DNA of 64,000 nucleotides, from assembly GCA_011009095.1 (NCBI GenBank), contig VTPC01091236.1, positions 479,313-543,312 of the forward strand. The letters run 5' to 3'. Below are positions 57,442 through 64,000 of the stretch, in pieces (position 1 is the stretch's first letter; the number at the start of each line of letters is the position of its first letter). The stretch is from Ignelater luminosus. Lineage: Eukaryota > Arthropoda > Insecta > Coleoptera > Elateridae. The position numbers were made by a program, and so were the translations under genes. Under the pieces are notes generated by a model. That model saw nothing but the letters and a program-made list of their open reading frames with translations, was not told where the DNA came from and searched no databases.

Positions 57442-57571
57442 GCGAGGTTTCAGGGTTGGAAAACTTCCTTATAGTTTTTTTTAATTAATCTTTGCTTCGC
57501 TATACTATATTCACAGTGAGCAGTCCGATATATTTAATAATAAAATATTGGTTTACGATCTGTGTACATAA
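57442..57571 (+). ncRNA. H/ACA box snoRNA-like RNA, copy C
   Basis: Base stem GCGAGG (57442-57447) with CTTCGC (57495-57500, one G-U pair). Upper stem GGAAAACT with AGTTTTTT. H box ATACTA (57502-57507). Hairpin 2 stem CCGATAT (57525-57531) with ATATTGG (57545-57551), a compensatory T-A to C-G change relative to copy A. ACA at 57566-57568. It lies in a 221-nt GT-AG intron (57415-57635), 64 nt before the acceptor. Confidence 0.8.
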
Positions 57572-57713
57572 CTATTTTTGAAAGCTATTAATCGAGTTGA
57601 TTATATATATATTTCTCATATTTCTTTTTTTGCAGGTTGCCAATAGGATTTATAAGATCAATGAAAGACTGGATAATGATGAATGCTTCAATGTGGAGTG
57701 CTTTATTATGTGA

Positions 57714-58212
57714 TACTAAATGTTAAAATCTTAAATATGAATAAGAGTGTAAAATGTAATTATTTTAAATTAAAACAATATACAGAATTTCCTAATTTTT
57801 ATTTCAAGTCATTTTCACTTGCATTGAAATTCCATCTGTTATGTTTTGATAAAACCTTTGAATATAAGATTGTGGATTATTTCTAACAAATTTGAAGTAA
57901 AATACGAAAACATGTGACTATATGTTTGATAACCTATGGGACCTGCTTAAAAATGAGCATGTTAAAAACATTATTCTTGGTGATTGACGTTTACGTTGGT
58001 GACCTTGAAGCAAAATACAGCTTTTGTAGTGGACAAAAAAACTACACATGTAGGCTGATGCAAACTACGGTTACTCTAATGTTTAAAATAATCAATGGAC
58101 AGCCAAAGCAGTTTTTATAAATTTTAAGTGTTTTTATCGTGCTGAAATTTAAGACAATCTTATTTTATACAGATACTTATTTTATTATTGTGCAAATTTT
58201 ATTTCTATAAAA
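57714..58212 (+). pseudogene. Possible decayed coding sequence
   Basis: Overlapping broken frames (57683-57886, 57914-58120) have non-random amino acid composition (e.g. NLWDLLKNEHVKNIILGD, LEAKYSFCSGQKNYTC) but no family is recognised. It lies directly upstream of the GNAT-like relic and might derive from the same inserted segment. Confidence 0.25.
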
Positions 58213-58617
58213 ATGGAAGAAATTAAGTTCTTTTACAAGACGAAGGCAATTAAAATTGTTAGAAAGTTTCAAAAAGAAAACAGTTTAGTTGGGAATATGT
58301 TTATTAACCAGTGGTGTGCTGACAGTGGAGTCTCTTGTTGTTTTATTTGTAAATGATAAAATGGTTTCTGTTGTATTAATATCAAAATGCAACTTTGATC
58401 CGTTAAAAACACAAAAGAATCCTTATGTTCTAAACTATGTTTACACTTTGGAAGAATTGAGAAGAAAAGGCTATGCTGAAAAGTTGATAATCATGTTAAA
58501 GAAATAACAGAATTCAGTGTATTTTGTTTGAATGAAGAATCGGTAAAGTTGTTTGAGAAAACAAATTGTAAAAACTTTGGTTATTATAACAACACAATAA
58601 TGCTAAGATCAAATTAA
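58213..58617 (+). pseudogene. GNAT-type N-acetyltransferase-like gene, frameshifted
   Basis: An ATG at 58213 opens MEEIKFFYKTKAIK. The frame shifts near 58320 into one with VSVVLISKCNFDP and YVYTLEELRRKGYAEKLI, and shifts again near 58505 into NEESVKLFEKTNCKNFGYYN, stopping at 58617. The R-R-K-G-Y-A segment is the GNAT acetyl-CoA loop (R/QxxGxG/A), and the ending resembles the closing strands of small GNAT proteins. Small GNATs of this kind occur in cells and in some large DNA viruses of insects; origin is not resolved. Confidence 0.55.
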
Positions 58618-59360
58618 TAAAACTCGGTTATATAGGATTTTAATGGAATATATTCCAAAAGAATTAACAGCTTTTTTGTTAGTCTTGACACGTTTCTGTA
58701 ATAGTACTAACCTGACAGTAAACTTTCTGAAGGTTGGAAGATACATCCAAGAACAAATGACAGAAAAATCAGTTTTAAAGAAGATTAACTTATTTGAAGA
58801 GGAATGATTCACATGATCACATCAATGCATCTCATATATACATAGAAACTATTAATTTTCTTATAAAAAATGTTGATTAAAGATTTTGCTTAGATTTAGT
58901 AAGAGGGGAATCCTAAATTGTTTATTCTACTAACAATAACTACTATTAATTATATTTGCTTATAATATTGATAATATACTGTCATGAGTTTTCAAGTTAT
59001 TTTATTTACCATTACGTACTACATTAATACAGTCATGCTCTTCATCAATCTTTTTTAAATTTCAGATTTTCTTCTTAAAAGTCTTGTTTAGCTTTTGGTC
59101 AATTGCAGCACTAACTTTGTCTTGTGTCTTTGATCATCTAATTCAGAGCTGGAGTGTAAGTCAGCAATAGTAGTGAATTTTGAATACTAAATCCGCTGTA
59201 GGTGCGTCACATGTTCAAAACTAAGAATTTACTTCAAGTACCGCCTACAAAGAAACTCTGGGCGGGTCTACAAAAACGGTCATAAAATGTTCAACAGCAG
59301 GTATACTCGGACATATTTATTTAATCAACAAAATAGCAGGTAAATGTTTAGAGGACACAC
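58618..59360. other. AT-rich intergenic sequence
   Basis: No gene recognised. Base composition changes sharply to GC-rich at about 59340. Confidence 0.5.
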
Positions 59361-59395
59361 ACCACGGGACTTTCCTCCCGGCAGCCAAGCAGTAC

Positions 59396-59402
59396 AGACG
59401 TG
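59396..59402 (+). promoter_or_regulatory. DPE-like AGACGTG of an internal LINE promoter
   Basis: Matches the downstream promoter element found in insect Jockey/I-type LINEs, where it lies about +28 from the start. That would place initiation near 59369. Inference from the motif only. Confidence 0.4.
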
Positions 59403-59460
59403 TTCCACAGAGCTCCGCTCCGACGACAAGACTCTACTCAGGACTTAGTCATCTAATAAG

Positions 59461-61299
59461 ATGGACATCGTTCACACGCCTCGTGCAGACCTTCGAGCAC
59501 TTGACATGGAAGACAAGCTTGTCTTCTTTGATCATGTTGTTCGCGGCCTAGGAATGGATTGTGTTTTGAATTACAATCTCAAATACCCACGTTTCATGGG
59601 ACTACAAATTGAAGGCCTCGGAGAACACTTCGCCAACCAACCGACAGACTCCAACCCAACCCAGGAAGAAGAGCAAGGCCAGCTTGAAGAACCGACCGAA
59701 GATGCCGCCATGGAAGAAGACGCCACCGACGCCGACGCCACCACCACCGACGCCACCACCACCGACGCCGCCGCCACCACCACCGACAACGGAAAGAAGA
59801 TGTCGAAGAGGCAGAGGCAGCGGGCGAAGAAGAAGACTGCAAGGGAGCGCGCCGCCACGGTTCGTGGTGGTGCAGCCTCCCCTCCAGGTGTGGTCGAAGC
59901 ACCCGCCGACTGCGACGCCGCTCCCACCAGCACGGACGCTGCTGCCTCCGGGCAGGCCAGCGCACCGGCCGTGGACAGCGGCTTAGCGGCACCTATTCAG
60001 CCGCCGAGGGCGACCTCGGATTCCCCCGCCGCCTTTCTGGGGAGCCACGGCGCCGGCACCTCGCACTCCGAGGCACCGCCGAGGGACAGCGACGTGATGT
60101 CGTGCGCCTCCTCTGTCCAGGACGGTAGCAGCAGCTACGAATCCGACTGCGACGACGACTTTACAAAAGTCACCAGTCGATCGAAGAGAAGACGCCGAGA
60201 TTCTCCCGCTGCGGAAGCGCTAGCGGCCCCGACGGCGAACCGTTTCTCCGCTTTAGGAGCCGAGAACGACGCCGTACTCCGAGGGGGTCCCGCCGCGTGT
60301 CTCCCAAGGGTGCCTCCCATAATCCTTCACTCGAAGGACGACTGGGTTCGCATCTCGACGGAACTCACACGGCTTGATCTCGCTGTCGCGAAGGCCAAAA
60401 ACCTCCGCGACGGCATTATGATCAAGCCGCAGGCGGAGCGTGACTACCGCGGGATCAAGGATCTCCTCACGAGGTTGGGTCTATCCTTCCACGCCTACCA
60501 GCTGACGAAGGAGAAACCGCTCAAGGTCGTCCTCCGGGGCATCCCGGAACCGATCCCCGTCGAGGAAGTAAAGGAGGCTCTCTCTAGCAGAGGCCTCCCG
60601 GTTCTTTCTGTTCACCGGATGCGCCGAGGCCCGGAGCGTATCCCCATACCGCTGGTGCTCGTCATTCTAGACAAGTCCCGCGAAGCGGCCAAGGAGATGT
60701 TCGGGACCAAGGAGGTACTCGGTCTGAGGGTGTCCGTGGAATCCCCGCGGAGCCGAGCAACGACAGGTCAATGCCACCGGTGTCAACGGTTCGGACATTC
60801 GCAGCGATGCTGCAACGCCCCACCCAGGTGCGTGAAATGCGCCGGTGCCCATCACACCGGAGACTGCGCCAAGTCCAAACAGACGCCAGCCACATGTGCC
60901 AACTGTGCTGGTCCACATCCGGCGAACTACAAGGGGTGCCCCAGGTATCCCCGAGTAGCGAGCGCGTCGACGGACAAAGCGTCTACTCCAGGAGAGCGGA
61001 CCTCTGCATCCACCACCCGGGGCGAATCAGCTCCGCGACCCGCAACCCCGCAGCCAAGGCAACAGGCAGTACGGCAAGCCGCCGCCCCCACACTCCGTGA
61101 GGAAAGCGCGCCAGTCGCACCAGCTAGCAGCGCCGGTTCCCCGAACTGGTTAAACCTGCTGGGAAGCCTGGACTTCACGAAGCTCACCCGGGCGCTGAAG
61201 ACAGCCGGTCAGCGTCTCTGCGAGGCCTCCGGTCTCCCGGAGATGCTGACCGCCATCGGATCCCTCCTCCAGGACGTTCTCGAAGCCATCCAGGCCTAA
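59461..61299 (+). CDS. Jockey-type LINE ORF1 (gag-like nucleic-acid-binding protein), 612 aa
   Basis: Intact frame, strongly GC-rich against an AT-rich background. The N-terminus is MDIVHTPRADLRALDMEDKL. Then come acidic and Ala/Thr-rich sequence, basic KKMSKRQRQRAKKKTARERA, a PRE_C2HC-like domain (about residues 355-430, KVVLRGIPEPIPVEEVKEAL), and three zinc knuckles from residue 438 (CHRCQRFGHSQRCC, CVKCAGAHHTGDC, CANCAGPHPANYKGCP). It ends in a helical tail, LPEMLTAIGSLLQDVLEAIQ. In the family this protein packages element RNA. No endonuclease or reverse-transcriptase ORF follows; sequence becomes AT-rich within about 150 bp. Either an ORF1-only non-autonomous element or a co-opted gag gene. 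Confidence 0.85.
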   Translation: MDIVHTPRADLRALDMEDKLVFFDHVVRGLGMDCVLNYNLKYPRFMGLQIEGLGEHFANQPTDSNPTQEEEQGQLEEPTEDAAMEEDATDADATTTDATTTDAAATTTDNGKKMSKRQRQRAKKKTARERAATVRGGAASPPGVVEAPADCDAAPTSTDAAASGQASAPAVDSGLAAPIQPPRATSDSPAAFLGSHGAGTSHSEAPPRDSDVMSCASSVQDGSSSYESDCDDDFTKVTSRSKRRRRDSPAAEALAAPTANRFSALGAENDAVLRGGPAACLPRVPPIILHSKDDWVRISTELTRLDLAVAKAKNLRDGIMIKPQAERDYRGIKDLLTRLGLSFHAYQLTKEKPLKVVLRGIPEPIPVEEVKEALSSRGLPVLSVHRMRRGPERIPIPLVLVILDKSREAAKEMFGTKEVLGLRVSVESPRSRATTGQCHRCQRFGHSQRCCNAPPRCVKCAGAHHTGDCAKSKQTPATCANCAGPHPANYKGCPRYPRVASASTDKASTPGERTSASTTRGESAPRPATPQPRQQAVRQAAAPTLREESAPVAPASSAGSPNWLNLLGSLDFTKLTRALKTAGQRLCEASGLPEMLTAIGSLLQDVLEAIQA

Positions 61300-63290
61300 G
61301 AAGTTACCAAGCCCAACTGCCAACCCAAGGGCCCGCTGCCATAGAAGCAAGCCACAACATCCACTCCAGGTGAAGAAAACCACAGATGAAGGATATGGGA
61401 ATTTAAATTCGGAGATCCAACAGCCAGGAAGTTCAACGTTCAACAATGTTTAGACTGCATTTTAAAGTCTTGTTTTCAAGTTGCAGAAATTTCAAATAAG
61501 GTGTTTCTAAATTGTAAGTTTGAAGTTATTTTAAATGCGTGAAATTAATTGCATTGCAGAAGAAAGATTACTCATTAATAAGAACTATAAAATAAAAATA
61601 TTTTTGTGCAATAACAATCAGATTTATTTATTTTTCTAAAGTCAAGATACAATAAACACTTGTATGAATTCAGTAAAAAATATAAATCCATAATAAGAAA
61701 AATATATTGTAATCCTTAATTTGATAGAGATCACTCAATAGTTCTTTGTTTAGTGTTTCTGGTTTAGTATAGAAACATAATACTTATACAGGGTGTATTT
61801 AAAATGACACATAATCTGTACTCCACGCGAATCTACATCAAAATCTAAATCAAAAAGTTAAATACATTTTTTTTGCCATAAATCTAGTTTTTAAAATATG
61901 GTTAATTAAAAGTTTTTAGAGTTGACAACGCTACATGATATTTTGGGGTTGCCGGTTGCAAAGCTGCTGCTTATTTTCATAAATGATTTCACGGCAACAG
62001 CAATACAGTACTGCAACATATTTTTAAAGACTCTACAGTAAAGATTTAACAATAATAAGAAGCGGATTACAAGCAAACTAAAAAACAAAAATGTGACCAA
62101 ATGTTTCTTTATATTATTTAAACTACAAGTAATTATAACCACTGTCTTAATTACTAAAAACACTGAAACTCTAATAAGAATTAGGAACGTTAATAACTTC
62201 GTAATGAAAAAGTTTTCGTCAAAGTGGTATTAGAATTTCTTTCTCAGTTTGTGATATAGAATAAAACGTAAAATATCGTTGGTAGGAATTTAGGGAAATG
62301 AAAAACTTTTAGTATCATAAAATGAACTGTTAGTGTAATAGCTTTTGAAAACAGCTGTGAATTTGTTGCAAATGTAACATATTTAGCAATAAGCCTAAGC
62401 TTCAGATTTCGGACATTTAATGACTTTTTGTTCTTGCCACTAAATCATATTCATAGTATTAAAATATATACTGTAAGAAATGGTAGCAATGCACAATAAC
62501 AGATAATTGTGTATTGAAACCAATATAAACAGCAAAACATAATAATAATTAATATCTGACAACCACAGAATTGTTCCACATTTCTTAATATACTGAAAAT
62601 GAGAATTGGCTGATGATCCGCAGGAAAAAGGATCTATTATCTCTACCCAAGTCGAAATTGAGTTTTAGTCATTCTCTGAAAATAGATAAAACTGAACTCA
62701 ACAGTTTATAAATCGAAGAGATTGTCTGATATCAGTCTTGAAAAAAATACCAAAGGCTTTGATTTTGAAAATTACTAATAAAAACAGTAGGTGTAACAAA
62801 ACTACACCTTCTGTTTGGTAGTTCTCAATCAAAACGTAAATCTATAATTAAGTGTTAATAGTAATATTAACCAACTTCTGTAGTTTTGTTCTTTTATAAT
62901 TTGAAATTGTTCCAAAATAGGTTGGTATCGGTCGATTATCAATATCGACCAAGAAGATCATATCAGTGATCCGTCTATAAAGTAAAACCATAGATACTGC
63001 TACTACGTACTACTATTAGTACTACTACTAGAGACATGAACCTAAAATTGTGGTATACCCTGAATATTATTTAAGGCGAAACATGCAAGCAGTACAAGTT
63101 TGAAGTATTTACAGAAACTAAATTTGAATTGTTGGAAGAAACCTTAGCCACCTGTCGATTGAAATATGTAATTTGTCTAATGTTATACTATTCAGCTTGA
63201 TTAGTCGTTTTATTATAGGTCAATAAATCACTTTTTTTGAGCTAAGGGATCGATAACCTCTTTATTTCTGTTAAAAGGCCCCTCCCCACA
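61300..63290. other. AT-rich sequence after the Jockey-like ORF1
   Basis: 61300-61480 may be the element's 3' UTR. 61790-61815 (TACAGGGTGTATTTAAAATG) resembles the end of an insect DNA transposon but no partner was found. A minus-strand 85-codon frame (61906-62163) is unassigned. Confidence 0.4.
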
Positions 63291-63299
63291 CAGCACAAA

Positions 63300-63560
63300 A
63301 TGTTCAATGTATGTCTAATAGATATTCATAATGTCCATATTATATCCAGTCCATGAAGAATGTTGCCTGTATATCTAATGGATATACTTCGAGGATATTA
63401 AAATGAAAAATAAATAATGATATGAAGATGTTCATAGATCTATCTTGTATAATTATCATCTCTAGTTGGTAAAAACATAGTTTGGAATAAATATAAACAC
63501 TAATTCCTGATGACTACTTCCAATGTCTAATGTATATCTAGTAGATATCCATCAACATCC
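63300..63560. repeat. Degenerate repeat of TAATGGATAT/ATATCTA words
   Basis: Recurring ATGTCTAATAGATATTC, TATCTAATGGATATAC, GTCTAATGTATATCTAGTAG and TCCAT(A)-type words, many near-palindromic. Likely an old repeat element; ends not defined. Confidence 0.45.
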
Positions 63561-64000
63561 ATAAAGAAATTCTTAGAAACCACTGCGAATTAAGAGCTCT
63601 GTTTAGACAAAATATGTATAAAACATAATATTACCAAAGAATATTTATAAGGTTGTGATATCCAGCTTTAAATTTTAAATTTCGCGCGTTAGAAAAAAAA
63701 TAGGTTACCATCACTGCATCCTTGAAATGTTTGGAAAGAGTGGGATGGGGTTGGCGATAGGAAGGGATGCTGGGGGTTGGGGGAGAAACACGAGCGCTCT
63801 TGAGTTGTGGCTACCAAAAGGGTGAGATGGATCCGGAGACTGTAAAATTACTTTCCTGTTGACGTAAAATACATTTTTGATTTTTATTGAAAAATACCAT
63901 GTTGAGGGTGAAGTGCCCTCAGTTATCTATTTTTATTTTTATTTTATATTTGTGATTATGCTGGGGTAGACGAGATTTAAACAGATATAAAACATTGCTT
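63561..64000. other. Right edge of window
   Basis: Contains a G-rich purine tract at 63738-63785 (GTGGGATGGGGTTGGCGATA onward). No gene recognised. Confidence 0.4.

Larger units (their letters stand above)
56638..57713 (+). pseudogene. Small spliced locus hosting two snoRNAs; reading frame broken
   Basis: A TATATAAG box (56638-56645) is followed about 20 nt later by a pyrimidine-rich CTTCCCTTTTA (56664-56674), resembling a 5'-TOP start. Three exon-like segments (about 56924-57071, 57314-57414, 57636-57713) are joined by GT-AG introns of 242 and 221 nt, each containing an H/ACA-like block. One frame runs through all three with matching phases and ends TGA at 57711-57713. It has in-frame TGA codons at 57367-57369 and 57400-57402 and no in-frame ATG in the first segment (TAA at 56918). 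Either a decayed protein gene or a non-coding snoRNA host. The GDNSFCGTSVMWEMIMKR segment is not assigned to a family. Confidence 0.55.

Noticed and set aside
59571-60916. Several long minus-strand and alternate-frame ORFs across the Jockey-like ORF1
   Set aside because: They are shadows caused by the GC-rich composition; only the 612-codon + frame has domain structure.

Overview
The window comes from an AT-rich eukaryotic genome, almost certainly an insect. Its coding sequence is split by GT-AG introns. The main gene is a CREB-binding protein (CBP/p300, the Drosophila nejire orthologue), and the introns carry typical insect transposon families (Tc1/mariner, pogo/Tigger, hAT, copia, Jockey-like LINEs). 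I cannot assign an order or species.

Layout. 1-2580: a decayed hAT element and an 813-bp Tc1/mariner element with TA target duplications. About 4560-5411: the putative promoter and 5' UTR of CBP, with a perfect CRE, an E-box, CCAAT boxes and a YY1-type site. 5412-51235: the CBP gene on the + strand, reconstructed as 20 coding exons totalling 7212 nt (2403 codons plus stop; 2364 without the symmetric 117-nt exon 2). Every junction is GT-AG and the phases agree. Exons 6-13 (14.8-18.3 kb) and 14-17 (25.6-27.1 kb) are compact clusters separated by long introns. Intron 5 (6.7 kb), intron 13 (7.3 kb), intron 17 (17.1 kb) and intron 19 (4.7 kb) hold nearly all the mobile DNA. 51236 to about 52.3 kb: probable 3' UTR with several AATAAA signals. 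52.3-64 kb: repeats, a foldback element, a small spliced locus at about 56.6-57.7 kb, a broken GNAT-like gene, and an ORF1-only Jockey-like element.

Mobile DNA. Intron 17 carries a 2.5-kb DNA transposon with 138-bp terminal inverted repeats and a large transposase-like gene from an uncharacterised family. It also carries a copia element with two identical 187-bp LTRs and a 1281-codon ORF that lacks a block of its reverse transcriptase. Older Tc1, LINE, Tigger and mariner relics surround them. Several repeats occur more than once here: an 805-bp unit (20.5 and 47.3 kb), a 0.35-kb unit (23.7 and 48.4 kb), a three-copy unit (20.0, 36.4, 53.1 kb), and a repeat built from GC-rich words such as TCGGGCC and TTTTGGAC (22.8, 38.7, 54.3, 55.2 kb).

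The observation I rate highest is a family of three about 130-nt blocks at 45270-45400, 57111-57239 and 57442-57571. Each lies inside a short intron, 64-74 nt from the acceptor. Each folds by eye as two hairpins, with an ANANNA H box between them and an ACA three nt from the end, and the stems carry compensatory substitutions. They look like paralogous H/ACA snoRNAs, one hosted by CBP intron 18 and two by consecutive introns of a small downstream transcript unit. That unit has a TATA box, a 5'-TOP-like start and a reading frame broken by two TGA codons, as expected of a snoRNA host gene.
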